A DNA stretch of 64,000 bases from Bifidobacterium saguini DSM 23967 (GCF_000741715.1 NZ_JGZN01000004.1:104358-168357); one strand, 5' to 3'. Positions 36,033 through 46,479 are shown, counted from the stretch's first letter. Notes: generated by a model from the sequence alone, not told the origin. Numbers and translations are program-made.

Positions 36033-38162
36033 TTATTTGAGTGAGAGCGAGAATATCCGAGCACGGAATTCACGTTCAGGGACGTCCACGGTTAGGGCGC
36101 CAAGCTCACGATTCCAATGAGGAGCCCATGAGTCGACTTCCAGTGAACGGGGGAACAATACATCGATGCTGGCGTCGTGCCCAGCAGCTCCGGGAATCAG
36201 AAGTACCGTGGTCTTCTCAGCGGCGTTACGCCCCCAAACAGCCACGATGACCGTATTACTGTCTTTCAGACCGAACGACACTTTTTGCGAATCCCAAGCG
36301 GGCATGCCCAGCGGCCAGAATGGTTCGGATTGCACAATATGCGGCGCAACCTCCTTGCTGTACGCTTCGATTGACTCGCGGACCATGTTGTTCTGCCACT
36401 CGCTGAACGTGTTCACATATCCGGAGAGGAAGTAGTGGCCAATCATGGTGTTGCATAATGCGAAGGCGAATTGCTCGGCATTCATATCACGTTCCGGATA
36501 CGCCCAATTCCCTGCTTGCTCCGGCAACATGGTCATGGGTGCGGCAGTGGAGATCACCGGGTAGAGGCGGTAATCCTGCTGGTCTGACGTAGAGAGCAGC
36601 TGGAAATGGGAGGCCTGCGCAAAATCCGTTCGGCCGCCACCTGCGGAACAGTTCTCGATAATGAGTCCGGGATGCCGAGCATATAGCGAGTCGATCCAAC
36701 GCAGATAGGCTCGCCCGTGTTCCAGCAGGCCGTCTCCGGAGCTATCTGCCGCATAGGTGGTTCCGGAACCAGGGCGAATGTTGAAGTCAAACTTGAAGTA
36801 TCCGACACCATATTCGTCAATCAGACCATCCACGATACTATTCATGCGGTCGATAACCATTGGATTGCGGTAATCGAGCATGAGCCTCTTCTGTTCCACC
36901 ATTCTCTTGCCATCATGAAGGAAGAACGCTTCATCAGGCAGCTGAGAGGCCACAGGACTCTCAATGCCTACGGATTCAGGCTCCAACCAGAGGCCAGCAA
37001 TCATGCCTTTGTCTTTGATTCGATCGATTACCTCCTTCAATCCGTGGGGGAATCTGGTAGTGGACGGTTTCCATTCACCAACCGACGGCCACCAATCACC
37101 GGAATCGTCATACCAACCACAATCCACGCAGAAGACTTCGATGCCGAGATCAGCAGCTTGGTCAATGAGTGGCAGCAGTTTTTCAGTGGTCGGATCGCCA
37201 TTGATGGTGTTCATGTAATCGTTGAAGATGATTATCGGGGATGAGGAGCGCCCCATTTGGCTGCGTACTGCCCGGCGATAACGAGTGAGGCCAGCCATTG
37301 CTTCATGGAAATCAGTGCCGAAACATATCGACACCGGAACAGTGCTGAACGTTTCGTCTTTGCCAAGAGTGCGAGACCACGTATTGTTACGCCAGGTGGG
37401 ACCGGATAGAGCGAAATAGCCATCCGAGCGATCCTCGCCGAATTCCCAGCGCCATCCGCCGTTGTTCTCGATCTGGAATGCCCAAGCCATATTGAGGCGT
37501 TCAGATTCCAGCACGCCGACAGGCGATGATGTTCCAGTAGAGAACGTCCCCTCCGAAAATACAGCATGGCACCCTTGAGGATCGCGTTGGGATAACTCCG
37601 GATGCAAAGCCGGGCAAAAACGTCTGACTGGCGTCTTAACCCAACGACCTTCACCAATGCATTCATTGGTGCATTCATACGAGGACCAAGAGCTGAAATC
37701 AGTCTTTTTATTCTCAAGAGTTGTACCAAAGGATGTGCTGAATGGCGTTACGGATTCCAGAACCAGGGAATCGTCCCATGTATTGGTAATGTCAACGCTT
37801 GCACGCAAGGCATTGGCGGTATGGAACAATGTGAGATGAAGCACGGCCTCCAGACCATATTGCTCACTGTTCATATGGATGTTGCAGTACGATGCATCTT
37901 TATCTTCACGGCTTTCCACAGAGGAAACCCTCAACGCTGCGCCTAAGGATGTCTGTACAAGACGAGTGCTGGTAATCCAGTGGCCCTCTCCTCTGCCTGC
38001 AGCCATAATCTCCACCACAGGGATGCGATGAGGGAATAACACCATCCTAGCGGATTCATTCTGGCGCCCCTCTAGTGCAACCGCTTCCGCAGACAGCGGA
38101 ACATCCTTGCTATAGAAGAACTTGTATTCGATATGCCCATTACCAATAGAGACACTGCTCAT
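36033..38162 (-). CDS. aga: Alpha-galactosidase, GH36
   Basis: 709-residue cytoplasmic glycoside hydrolase (no signal peptide) that removes terminal alpha-1,6-galactose from melibiose, raffinose and stachyose. Features: an N-terminal beta-sandwich, then the TIM barrel with FCVDCGWYDDSGDWWPSVGEW near 350, the nucleophile Asp in YFKFDFN near 455, and the acid/base Asp in ENCSAGGGRTD near 505, the CxxGxxR signature of GH36. Standard length for the roughly 80-kDa group. First gene of the transport operon, with a GAGAAGAGG ribosome binding site. Confidence 0.94.
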   Translation of the reverse strand: MSSVSIGNGHIEYKFFYSKDVPLSAEAVALEGRQNESARMVLFPHRIPVVEIMAAGRGEGHWITSTRLVQTSLGAALRVSSVESREDKDASYCNIHMNSEQYGLEAVLHLTLFHTANALRASVDITNTWDDSLVLESVTPFSTSFGTTLENKKTDFSSWSSYECTNECIGEGRWVKTPVRRFCPALHPELSQRDPQGCHAVFSEGTFSTGTSSPVGVLESERLNMAWAFQIENNGGWRWEFGEDRSDGYFALSGPTWRNNTWSRTLGKDETFSTVPVSICFGTDFHEAMAGLTRYRRAVRSQMGRSSSPIIIFNDYMNTINGDPTTEKLLPLIDQAADLGIEVFCVDCGWYDDSGDWWPSVGEWKPSTTRFPHGLKEVIDRIKDKGMIAGLWLEPESVGIESPVASQLPDEAFFLHDGKRMVEQKRLMLDYRNPMVIDRMNSIVDGLIDEYGVGYFKFDFNIRPGSGTTYAADSSGDGLLEHGRAYLRWIDSLYARHPGLIIENCSAGGGRTDFAQASHFQLLSTSDQQDYRLYPVISTAAPMTMLPEQAGNWAYPERDMNAEQFAFALCNTMIGHYFLSGYVNTFSEWQNNMVRESIEAYSKEVAPHIVQSEPFWPLGMPAWDSQKVSFGLKDSNTVIVAVWGRNAAEKTTVLLIPGAAGHDASIDVLFPRSLEVDSWAPHWNRELGALTVDVPEREFRARIFSLSLK

Positions 38163-38224
38163 GATTCACCTCTTCTCACTGTTTGAAGATTCGTGTGTCA
38201 CAGTCATTGCAACTCCAGCCATAC

Positions 38225-38358
38225 GAAATCGTTACCATTATTCGCTAAGGCAATCATTACCACTTATCTCCTTTGAAAGTATTGTTATATCTAGATTCTT
38301 TACAACCAGCCGTTTCTCAACCTCGAGATATTTAACAGCATATACTGGTATCGTTTCC
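38225..38358. promoter_or_regulatory. Two LacI-operator-like sites upstream of aga
   Basis: GAAATCGTTACC (38225-38236) and GGTATCGTTTCC (38347-38358) are related inversely oriented half-palindromes built around a central CG, the usual layout of LacI/GalR operators. They lie 63 and 185 bp upstream of the aga start codon. The nearby LacI gene is the likely binder. The pair is not perfectly symmetrical, so this is tentative. Confidence 0.4.
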
Positions 38359-38384
38359 AAGTCAAGCTGGTACGACAAATAAAT

Positions 38385-40913
38385 ATGTCCAACCTTTTAG
38401 ATGAACTCGTCCTAAACGTGCGATTACAATGTCTCCGGTACATTGAAGTAGTAGAACAGGTGAAGTCAGTGACCGGACAGCGGTACAAAGATAACAATAC
38501 AAATCGCAGCATGCCCATGCTCGCCTTTGTTGATTTCCGGCATCGCACCCATAGCGCTAAAAACGAAAACCAAGATGTCTTCACTAATGGACCATCTGAA
38601 GAAGCACCCAGGCCGATCATGCCCACTGTTGCATCTGAGACTGACTCTGCAGCAGATGCATCAGATGCATCAGATGCATCAGAAACATCAGGAACAATCA
38701 GCAACGTATCCGACGACGACGCCAAACTGAACTCACTTACATTATTGATACGGAGCATAAAGAGGACCGCGTCTCAAATCTCAGCATGGTTCATAACTCT
38801 TGCTAAGGCGATTCTCACTTCCAAGCAGATGCAATCGTTGCTTAAGGCGCTCGCAACGATTCACACCCTGTGGCAAAAACGCCCGAAGGGCCCATACACT
38901 CTATATGCCGTAGTGATGGCTCTCATGACTGCAGCGGCTACGCTGTTCATTCAATGGGGCATGTACACGGAACCAACTTATGATGACCCGAACGCGGTTG
39001 ATGATACAACAAAAATCCTAAACAGCGTCAATGGGCAGCTCACCAAGTTCGTCTCGCAAATGTGGCTGGAAGGCAAGCTGAATTGGCTGCTTAACTTCTG
39101 TGCACTGGGCATGATTTACCTGGTTCTTGTGTTCATCCTCAACCGGTTCTGGATAGCAACAGCTGTGTTCGCTATTGCGATGAGCTCGTTTGCGGTAGCA
39201 AACAGCATCAAAGTGGACCTACGCAATGAGCCGGTCATTCCCTCTGATCTGAGCTTCCTCTCCAGCGGCAATGGCGGCGAAATTACATCATTTATTCCAA
39301 AAGGCAGCCAAGGCTTAGTAGATGGCACTATCACCATGCTGGTTTGGCTAACTATTATCTGCCTGATTCTTCAATGTATTGACGGACGACGTTGCGTCAT
39401 CCCGTTCCATTGGTGGCGCCCATTCCGCAACGCAAAGACCATTATCGGCAACTGCACGCGCATCATTGCCGCAGCGCTCAGCGTTGCACTGCTCTGGTCG
39501 TTTACCTGGAATTTAGGTACTAACGGCTCATGGTCCTATAACTGGGCGAAAAGCTTAGGCGATAGACCTGTACCGTGGAGCACGGCAGCCGACGCAACCA
39601 ATAACGGACCAGCAGTCAGTTTTCTTCGTCTTGCACATGCAAAGATAATGGAAACGCCGGAGAACTATAGCGAGGAAACGATGCTCGACCTTGCTCAACG
39701 CTACGCTAAGAATGCTCAGGCCACCAATCAGTCTCGAGCCAACGAACTTACCGACAGCACAGTGATTATGATTCTTTCGGAATCATTCTCTGATCCGACA
39801 CGAGTGCCCGGCGTGGCTCTCCTTGAAGATCCAATGCCCAACATCCGCACCATCAAGGATTCCACCACTTCCGGTCTCATGTTGTCTTCTGCCATTGGGG
39901 GCGGAACCGCCAATATCGAACACCAGGCGCTGACCGGACTGAGCCTTGCTCTATTCGATGATTCCATGCAGTCGCCGTACCAGGAACTGGTCCCCCATCA
40001 GCAGAACCCCTATACGTTCAACCAAATATGGAACGCAAAATATGGTCAAAGCGGATCTGTGGCAGTTCATCCGTTCTCTAAGGACATGTATTTGCGAGAT
40101 GCCAACTATAAGAAGTTCGGCTTCAACCATCTCTATACGTTGGACAGTACTCCGGCAATCACTCATCAAGAACATATTGATAGTTCACCTTACGTGAGCG
40201 ATGCAGCATCTTATCAAAACGTTCTTGACGCACTCAACAACAGTACTCATGCACAGTTCATCCAACTGGTGACTATGCAGAACCACACGCCATATGACGA
40301 TTTCTATACGAATAACCAGTTCAGGGAAGCGGATATCTCAGAGCTTTCCGATGATGAAAAATGGGGCATTGACAGCTATGCGAAGGGCGTCAATCTCACC
40401 GATCAAGCAACTGCCGACTTCCTCAATCAGTTGAATACCATCGAGAAACCCATCACCGTAATTTTCTACGGAGATCATCTTCCCGCCGTGTATTCAACTG
40501 CAGCAGCAGATAACAACAACACTATCCCACTGCATGAAACCGACTATTCCATTTGGTCGAATCAAACATCTGTCTCCGCTGGCACCAAGCTTGACGCCAA
40601 CAATACTGGCTTTGTTTCCTCCAATTACTTTATGGCTCTGGCTGCAGAGCACATGAACGCCAAGGTCTCTCCATATCTGGAGATGCTTACGGAAGTGCAC
40701 GCGACTCTCCCCGCTTTCAATCGTTTGGTCGGTTCCAATTCCTCATGGAGCGATGACAGCAGCACCGCATATCTGGACGCTTCAGGTAACCGCATCAAGC
40801 GTAAGGAACTCTCGGAGGAAGCTCGCGCACTGCTTCGAGATTATCGACTGGTGCAATACGACATGACCAAAGGCAAGGGCTATCTTCAAGACAGCTTCTT
40901 TGCAGCCGGATAG
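38385..40913 (+). CDS. LTA-synthase-like sulfatase-fold phosphoglycerol transferase
   Basis: 842 residues as opened; the true start is uncertain because the first ATG lacks a ribosome binding site and the first 130 residues are hydrophilic and low complexity (Asp-Ala-Ser repeats). Five to six membrane helices (about 175-380) lead to an extracytoplasmic sulfatase domain. This carries the metal-site SESFSDP block near 455, the catalytic Thr in IGGGTANIEHQALTG near 510, and the FYGDHLPAV block near 700. It resembles LTA synthases and membrane phosphoglycerol transferases. In this locus it probably adds glycerol-phosphate to the exported polysaccharide or to a lipid; that role is inferred. Confidence 0.82.
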   Translation: MSNLLDELVLNVRLQCLRYIEVVEQVKSVTGQRYKDNNTNRSMPMLAFVDFRHRTHSAKNENQDVFTNGPSEEAPRPIMPTVASETDSAADASDASDASETSGTISNVSDDDAKLNSLTLLIRSIKRTASQISAWFITLAKAILTSKQMQSLLKALATIHTLWQKRPKGPYTLYAVVMALMTAAATLFIQWGMYTEPTYDDPNAVDDTTKILNSVNGQLTKFVSQMWLEGKLNWLLNFCALGMIYLVLVFILNRFWIATAVFAIAMSSFAVANSIKVDLRNEPVIPSDLSFLSSGNGGEITSFIPKGSQGLVDGTITMLVWLTIICLILQCIDGRRCVIPFHWWRPFRNAKTIIGNCTRIIAAALSVALLWSFTWNLGTNGSWSYNWAKSLGDRPVPWSTAADATNNGPAVSFLRLAHAKIMETPENYSEETMLDLAQRYAKNAQATNQSRANELTDSTVIMILSESFSDPTRVPGVALLEDPMPNIRTIKDSTTSGLMLSSAIGGGTANIEHQALTGLSLALFDDSMQSPYQELVPHQQNPYTFNQIWNAKYGQSGSVAVHPFSKDMYLRDANYKKFGFNHLYTLDSTPAITHQEHIDSSPYVSDAASYQNVLDALNNSTHAQFIQLVTMQNHTPYDDFYTNNQFREADISELSDDEKWGIDSYAKGVNLTDQATADFLNQLNTIEKPITVIFYGDHLPAVYSTAAADNNNTIPLHETDYSIWSNQTSVSAGTKLDANNTGFVSSNYFMALAAEHMNAKVSPYLEMLTEVHATLPAFNRLVGSNSSWSDDSSTAYLDASGNRIKRKELSEEARALLRDYRLVQYDMTKGKGYLQDSFFAAG
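38656..38691 (+). repeat. In-frame 9-bp tandem repeat (GATGCATCA)
   Basis: Three perfect GATGCATCA units (38656-38682) and a fourth diverged one (38683-38691) encode Asp-Ala-Ser repeats. The 9-bp period keeps the frame, so copy-number change would alter only the length of the acidic linker. Confidence 0.85.
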
Positions 40914-41007
40914 AATTGCGCTCAATGAATTCGTCGAGAGTCCAAACGACTAAGCTGTAAATTATTAGTTTGTATATGGCACCACAGCAGACAGAAAGTA
41001 AGTGGAT

Positions 41008-42267
41008 ATGAAGATTGCAGTTGCCGGCACCGGTTACGTCGGTCTTTCGGTAGCACTGTTGCTATCGCAGCATAATGAGGTGCATGCGCTCGACATCGTG
41101 CCAGAGAAAGTGGATCTGCTGAACGCAGGCACCAGCCCGATTGTTGATAAGGAAATCACTGCGTTCCTCGATGGGAATAAGTCCGGAGAACATCCACTGA
41201 ATTTCCAAGCCACACTCGATCCCAAGCAGGCTTATACCGGTGCTGATTACGCTATTGTGGCTACCCCGACCAACTATGATTCCCAAAAGAACTACTTCGA
41301 TACCTCCAGTGTGGAGGCTGCCATTGCGGCAATCCGCAAATACGATCAGTCCGCTTGGATCATCATCAAATCAACTATTCCTGTGGGTTACACCGCACAG
41401 CTACGCAAGCAGCTCAACGACGATCACATCCTGTTCTCCCCTGAGTTCCTTCGTGAGGGCCATGCACTGTACGACAATCTTCACCCGAGCCGTATCGTTG
41501 TAGGCGCTCCTCAAGATGATAAAGCAGCAGTCGAGGCCGCACGCACCTTCGCCAATCTGCTTTCCGCTGGAGCTGATCCCACCGAGCACGAGCGTATCAA
41601 CCCTGATGGGTCCAAGGGTATTCCAGAGCTGATTGTTGGCACCACCGAGGCAGAAGCCATCAAGCTATTTGCCAATACATATCTGGCATTACGCGTGGCC
41701 TATTTCAATGAGCTCGATACCTATGCGGAGAGCCGTGACCTCAACACCAGCGAAATCATCAAGGGCGTTTGCCTCGACCCACGTATCCGCGACAACTACA
41801 ACAACCCCAGCTTCGGGTACGGCGGCTACTGCCTGCCAAAGGACACCAAGCAGCTCCTTGCCAACTATGACAAGGTGCCGCAGAACCTCATTGAGGCCAT
41901 CGTGGATTCGAACCGCACTCGCAAGGACTTCATCGCCTCTGAGATTGAAGAGCTGGTCGAGAAGGCTAAGGCGAACGGCACCACTAAGCCTGTGGTCGGC
42001 GTATACCGCCTCACCATGAAATCCGGCTCGGATAACTTCCGCCAGTCTGCTATCCAGGGAGTGATGAAGCGCATCAAATCTCGCGGCATTGAAGTCATCG
42101 TCTATGAACCCACGCTCAATGCTCCTGATTTCTTCGGCAGCAGGGTCACTCACAATCTTGAGGAGTTTAAGCAAGAAGCCGACATTATCGTCAGCAATCG
42201 CTGGAGCAGCGACCTCAATGACGTAGCCGATAAGGTCTACACAAGGGATTTGTTCAAGCGCGACTGA
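41008..42267 (+). CDS. ugd: UDP-glucose 6-dehydrogenase
   Basis: Oxidises UDP-glucose to UDP-glucuronate with two NAD+. 419 residues from [19 protein letters not shown] (GxGxxG NAD site); a GTG six bases earlier is possible. The catalytic Cys is in [15 protein letters not shown] near residue 275, and the [21 protein letters not shown] block is near 143-163. It provides an acidic sugar precursor or a source for further sugars, so the polysaccharide may contain uronic acid. Convergent to the ABC exporter genes. Confidence 0.95.
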   Translation: MKIAVAGTGYVGLSVALLLSQHNEVHALDIVPEKVDLLNAGTSPIVDKEITAFLDGNKSGEHPLNFQATLDPKQAYTGADYAIVATPTNYDSQKNYFDTSSVEAAIAAIRKYDQSAWIIIKSTIPVGYTAQLRKQLNDDHILFSPEFLREGHALYDNLHPSRIVVGAPQDDKAAVEAARTFANLLSAGADPTEHERINPDGSKGIPELIVGTTEAEAIKLFANTYLALRVAYFNELDTYAESRDLNTSEIIKGVCLDPRIRDNYNNPSFGYGGYCLPKDTKQLLANYDKVPQNLIEAIVDSNRTRKDFIASEIEELVEKAKANGTTKPVVGVYRLTMKSGSDNFRQSAIQGVMKRIKSRGIEVIVYEPTLNAPDFFGSRVTHNLEEFKQEADIIVSNRWSSDLNDVADKVYTRDLFKRD

Positions 42268-42277
42268 CTACTGCAAA

Positions 42278-42328
42278 CAATAGTTGGAGGGGTGCGGTTC
42301 AATACGAACCACACCCCTCCAACTATTG
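42278..42328. terminator. Bidirectional terminator between ugd and the ABC exporter
   Basis: A 23-bp inverted repeat with one mismatch and a 5-base loop (42278-42300 and 42306-42328), core TTGGAGGGGTG, located between convergent genes. Confidence 0.85.
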
Positions 42329-42340
42329 GCATGAGCTTTT

Positions 42341-43597
42341 CTAAATCTGATGGAATTGCAGTGCCCGGTCACTCAGCAATGCGTAATTCTTATTCTTGCT
42401 ATTCCTCACAGCAAAGAAACATGAATTGTCATCATTGGTAAAAGCAATCATATCCGTTCTGTTCGGATCCTCAGGATTGTCAAGACGCAATGAAACCAAC
42501 AGCTTGAAATCGCTATTGTTGAAAGCATTCACCGGGATTTCAAAACTAACACGCTGCCGCCCATTATTCTGCATAGGCACCGAGCCGGAATCACACACCA
42601 CGCCTCCTCGCTTCGTATCAACGAGCGAAATAGCAAGATAGAAGGGAACGTCCTCTGTGAATTCATATTCGACATCGAAACGGAACGGCTCTACACCATC
42701 AGACAACTGATTGGAAACTGGCCATACCTTCAAGAACGGTACGCGTGCGTTCAAGCCTGTAGGGAAGGAATCAGGCTCATCCTTTTCAGACGCCTTCTTT
42801 GTGGCCATATTCTCCAAGGTGTAGCGGTCGGCGACCACATCCTTGTCTCCACTTTCGATGATTTCGCCATTCTTGATCAAGATAGCCTTGTTGCAGTATT
42901 TCTTGACCGAATCCATGCTATGCGTCACCAAGATAACGGTCTTGGTCGGGTCTTTCTTCACCTCGGAGAAGAAGTTGTCGCACTTGCGCTGGAATGCCTC
43001 ATCACCGACGGCCAGAACCTCATCAAGCACAAGGATGTCGCCTTGTGCCTTGATAGCCACAGAAAACGCCAAACGCACTTGCATACCACTGGAGTAGTTC
43101 TTCAGCTTCTGATCCATGAATTCACCAAGCTCGGCGAATTCAACGATGTCGTCATACATCGCAGTGATCTCTTCACGGGTGAAGCCAAGCAACGCGCCAT
43201 TCAGGTATACATTCTCACGGCCGGTCAATTCAGGGTTAAAGCCCACACCAAGCTCAATGAAGGGAACCAGCTTGCCACGCACATCCACTGTGCCCTGTTC
43301 CGGCACATAAATCTGAGATATGATCTTCAGTAATGTGGACTTACCAGAACCGTTGCGCCCCACAATGCCGAAGAAATCGCCCTGATGCACTTCGAAGCTA
43401 ATGTCACGGAGCACCTTCTGTTCGGTGTATCCCTTAATGCCCTTCGTCCAGTTCAGGAAAGCCATCTTCAGACCGCTAGCCTGTTCCGTAGGCAGGCGGA
43501 AAGACTTGGCAACGTGATCGACCTTCAGCACCACTGGACGCTCGTCTGCAGCTACTGCAGCAACCTCATTCTTTGCAATATTTTCCACAGCAGTCAT
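42341..43597 (-). CDS. Polysaccharide ABC exporter, ATP-binding protein (Wzt-like)
   Basis: 418 residues: an ATPase domain and a C-terminal extension of about 170 residues. Walker A GRNGSGKSTLLK near 83, the ABC signature YSSGMQVRLAFS near 168, Walker B ILVLDEVLAVGDE near 188. The C-terminal beta-rich domain (about 280-418) resembles the Wzt carbohydrate-binding domain that recognises the polysaccharide end modification. The start overlaps the permease stop by one base. It drives export of the finished undecaprenyl-linked polysaccharide. Confidence 0.93.
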   Translation of the reverse strand: MTAVENIAKNEVAAVAADERPVVLKVDHVAKSFRLPTEQASGLKMAFLNWTKGIKGYTEQKVLRDISFEVHQGDFFGIVGRNGSGKSTLLKIISQIYVPEQGTVDVRGKLVPFIELGVGFNPELTGRENVYLNGALLGFTREEITAMYDDIVEFAELGEFMDQKLKNYSSGMQVRLAFSVAIKAQGDILVLDEVLAVGDEAFQRKCDNFFSEVKKDPTKTVILVTHSMDSVKKYCNKAILIKNGEIIESGDKDVVADRYTLENMATKKASEKDEPDSFPTGLNARVPFLKVWPVSNQLSDGVEPFRFDVEYEFTEDVPFYLAISLVDTKRGGVVCDSGSVPMQNNGRQRVSFEIPVNAFNNSDFKLLVSLRLDNPEDPNRTDMIAFTNDDNSCFFAVRNSKNKNYALLSDRALQFHQI

Positions 43598-44433
43598 CAG
43601 AGCACCTCCGCGAACTTGGCACTATGCTTACGGAATACGTGAACGCCAATCCACAGGATCACGACAGAAGCAACATATGGCAGCAAGCACAGCAAAGGGT
43701 TGTTCACCAGCGTCCAAATCGTCGGCACGTCTTCAGGAGAAATAAGGTTATGGCGAACATCCATAATCGCTTGAGTCGTGGGAACCATCATCAGCAGTTT
43801 CTCAACCCATGCTAGTTCGGGCGCACGCTGAGCAATCATCGTAATTGGGTAAATGATAGGCGTGGCATAAAACATGGCTTGCAGAATAACTTCCCAAATA
43901 TGGGCCACGTCGCGGAAGTACACATAGAGAGTGGCCAGAATTAAAGCCACTCCTAGGGCGATTGCATAGAGCTGCAGGATATTCAACGGCACCAGAAGCA
44001 CATGCCAAGTGTAATGAGCATGAGCAAAGAATCCGAATACAATCACCACCACAAGGTTGATGGCCAAAGAAATCATGGCTCCCATCGTGGTGGATGCCAC
44101 AATAATGTAATTCGGGAAGTGAATCTTACGCAGTAGATCACCACGGTTCACGATCGAAGACATACCCATCGACGTGGATTCGTTGAAGAAGCTCCACAAG
44201 CACGTACCGCACAACAGCGAAATCGCGAAGCTTGGCGTACCGTCAGAGAACTTCAAGAATCGGACGAACACCACATACATCACCGCGAACAACATCAACG
44301 GCTTCAGAACTGACCAAAGCACACCAAGGAAAGATCCTTGGTATCGCAACTGGAAATCGGTCTTCACAAGCTCCTTGAACACCACTACCGAGTAATGGTA
44401 ACGGTTGCGGAGGTTGTCCCATGCTTTCTTCAT
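43597..44433 (-). CDS. Polysaccharide ABC exporter, permease (Wzm-like)
   Basis: 278 residues from MKKAWDNLRNRYHY, five bases after AAGG. Six membrane helices of the ABC-2 polysaccharide export type, with the amphipathic N-terminal segment LVKTDFQLRYQGSFLGVLWSV typical of Wzm/TagG. It forms the pore with the Wzt-like ATPase encoded immediately downstream. Confidence 0.93.
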   Translation of the reverse strand: MKKAWDNLRNRYHYSVVVFKELVKTDFQLRYQGSFLGVLWSVLKPLMLFAVMYVVFVRFLKFSDGTPSFAISLLCGTCLWSFFNESTSMGMSSIVNRGDLLRKIHFPNYIIVASTTMGAMISLAINLVVVIVFGFFAHAHYTWHVLLVPLNILQLYAIALGVALILATLYVYFRDVAHIWEVILQAMFYATPIIYPITMIAQRAPELAWVEKLLMMVPTTQAIMDVRHNLISPEDVPTIWTLVNNPLLCLLPYVASVVILWIGVHVFRKHSAKFAEVL

Positions 44434-44502
44434 AAGCACCTTATTCTACTCAGATAGAGGATTTCCCTGCTTTTCCCAATACAATCAGCTGGCGTACCAC
44501 TG

Positions 44503-46470
44503 CTAACGGCGCGAGCCAGAGCGCAGTTTTTTCAATGCCGCAAATGCAGCGTGAATTGGAGCCCATGCAACTTTTCTGAGCTGTTGTTGCACTGGCTGAG
44601 GCAGCGGATAAGTCAACACTCGAAACACTTTGCCCAACGCCAAATGCGTCGATCGGCGCAATCTGCCTTTGAGCGTCAGCGACGATTTCAAACTGCCAAG
44701 GTTCTCCATCACGCTTTCGCCACGACGAGCAACACTAGTAGTATCCATGAACCCTTGCGCAATGTAATACAGGGAATCCACTTCAATGCGCGCGTATTTA
44801 CTAGACATCACCCAGGCTGGGTAATAGCCTTGCGACTGCGCAATATATCCATTAGCACGTTCAATAGCATGTGAGATTGTGCCATCGACTCCCATCTTGC
44901 CTTCTGGCAGGAAGTCTTCGTAACTCCATCCATACTCGTACAACGGTTTCAAAGCCTCTACCCTAAACCAGTAGCACGAGCCGATGGCAGATACGCTCGG
45001 CTTCCGCTCATCCAAGGGCACATGGATATGGAGTTTGTTCTCCAACAAATCCTTAGTGATATCGAAATTAATAGCCCAATCATGCGGCAACGTATGAGCG
45101 AAATACAACGCATGGATGGGCGGAGGCGGAGTTGCCATACCGAGTCGCGGATTATCCGCGAACAGTGTCAGGATATTCTGCACATAATCCTTGGAGCCGA
45201 GCGTATTCTCCATGAGTTTGTAGGCGAATCCCTCAGTTTCGGTACCGTAATGACCGTTCTCCTGGTTTTGACCGGATTTCTTATCGTGCGCGAATCCAAC
45301 GATGTCATACTTTCCGCCAAGCACCACGTCATTAGCTCCAACTAGTAATGCAGATACGTCCCGGCCTCGGTTCTGGACGGGAATGAACGTGACTGGATGA
45401 TGGAACCCTTGAGCCGCCATGGCAGCCTGAATGGCCTCAATCTTCGACTGATTGGTTGTGATGTACAGGTCGGTGTCTTCAGGAAGATTTTTGAGATAGC
45501 TCAACGTCTTGTCAAGCAAATCCAAGAAGTATACATGGTAGATAAACGCCGAACGGAGGGCATCATTATTACGCTGATTCCGCGTATCATATGGAAGCAC
45601 ATAATTCAGATGAGTTGCTTTCGCGATGTCAGCGATATTGTATGAGGGCAGTACCGCATCCCAAATCAAGTCCGTGTCGTAGTCAGTATGATTGCACAAA
45701 TACTCGAGCAGTTCCAAGCCTGGCTGCCCTGCTGTCTGATTGAAATAATACTGGTATTCGACAAAGAACGACCGCTTCTTAAATACAGGGCAACGATCGT
45801 TACGAATAAGCGATACCGGATCGTACAACATTGGATATGCTGACTGAGGCTTGTATTTTTCGTAATCGATATACGAGGCCCACTTGAATCCAAGGTCAGC
45901 AAATCGTTTGGTAAACGTCATCTCATGATTACGAGTCGCCGCCGCATAATCCTCATACACCGGCATGGTTTCCCAATACCGTTGAAAATCTGGCGAACTA
46001 ACCAGTGATTTGCGGTACACATGCCAATACGACTGCAAATGGGTCGGAATTTCCTCGCCAAATGCAACATCATGCGGGTAAGCAGTGATTCCCCAGAAAT
46101 CCACATCCTTGGCGTCCATTACGGAAAACATTTCCGAAAATGGATAAACAGGTCCGAGAATGGTGTCGTTCAAGCAGACAACTTCATCATATGAAGCCAG
46201 TGTCTCCCAACCGAGGGTAAGCATCGCTTCACGATATGCCGCAATATCAAGACCTTTATTTTCCCGGAAAATAATGCGGTCAGCAAACCGATCAAGACGC
46301 TGACGCGACGACGCATCTAAGCTCCCGTTCACCACGATGACAAGTGTGTCCAATGAGTCGCTGAGCTGCGAAAGGAAGTAGTCTACATACCGACCGACAC
46401 GACCATACTTGTCATATATGCAATAGATTCCGCATCGTTTAAGTTGAGACTTCAGAGATACAGTAACCAC
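44503..46470 (-). CDS. Rhamnan-synthesis F-family protein (RgpF-like)
   Basis: 655 residues. GTG start at 46470, five bases after AAGGAG. The N-terminal part (about 1-270) matches the RgpF/rhamnan-type pattern (ENKGLDIAAYREAM, then DTILGPVYPF). The second half repeats a related pattern (VQNRGRDVSALLVG near 365), then FWFRVEALKPLYEYGWSYEDF near 490-505. RgpF proteins of streptococci are glycosyltransferases in rhamnose-glucose polysaccharide synthesis. With the rml genes alongside, this one probably extends or decorates a rhamnan. Cytoplasmic. Confidence 0.85.
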   Translation of the reverse strand: MVTVSLKSQLKRCGIYCIYDKYGRVGRYVDYFLSQLSDSLDTLVIVVNGSLDASSRQRLDRFADRIIFRENKGLDIAAYREAMLTLGWETLASYDEVVCLNDTILGPVYPFSEMFSVMDAKDVDFWGITAYPHDVAFGEEIPTHLQSYWHVYRKSLVSSPDFQRYWETMPVYEDYAAATRNHEMTFTKRFADLGFKWASYIDYEKYKPQSAYPMLYDPVSLIRNDRCPVFKKRSFFVEYQYYFNQTAGQPGLELLEYLCNHTDYDTDLIWDAVLPSYNIADIAKATHLNYVLPYDTRNQRNNDALRSAFIYHVYFLDLLDKTLSYLKNLPEDTDLYITTNQSKIEAIQAAMAAQGFHHPVTFIPVQNRGRDVSALLVGANDVVLGGKYDIVGFAHDKKSGQNQENGHYGTETEGFAYKLMENTLGSKDYVQNILTLFADNPRLGMATPPPPIHALYFAHTLPHDWAINFDITKDLLENKLHIHVPLDERKPSVSAIGSCYWFRVEALKPLYEYGWSYEDFLPEGKMGVDGTISHAIERANGYIAQSQGYYPAWVMSSKYARIEVDSLYYIAQGFMDTTSVARRGESVMENLGSLKSSLTLKGRLRRSTHLALGKVFRVLTYPLPQPVQQQLRKVAWAPIHAAFAALKKLRSGSRR

Positions 46471-46479
46471 TCATACTCC

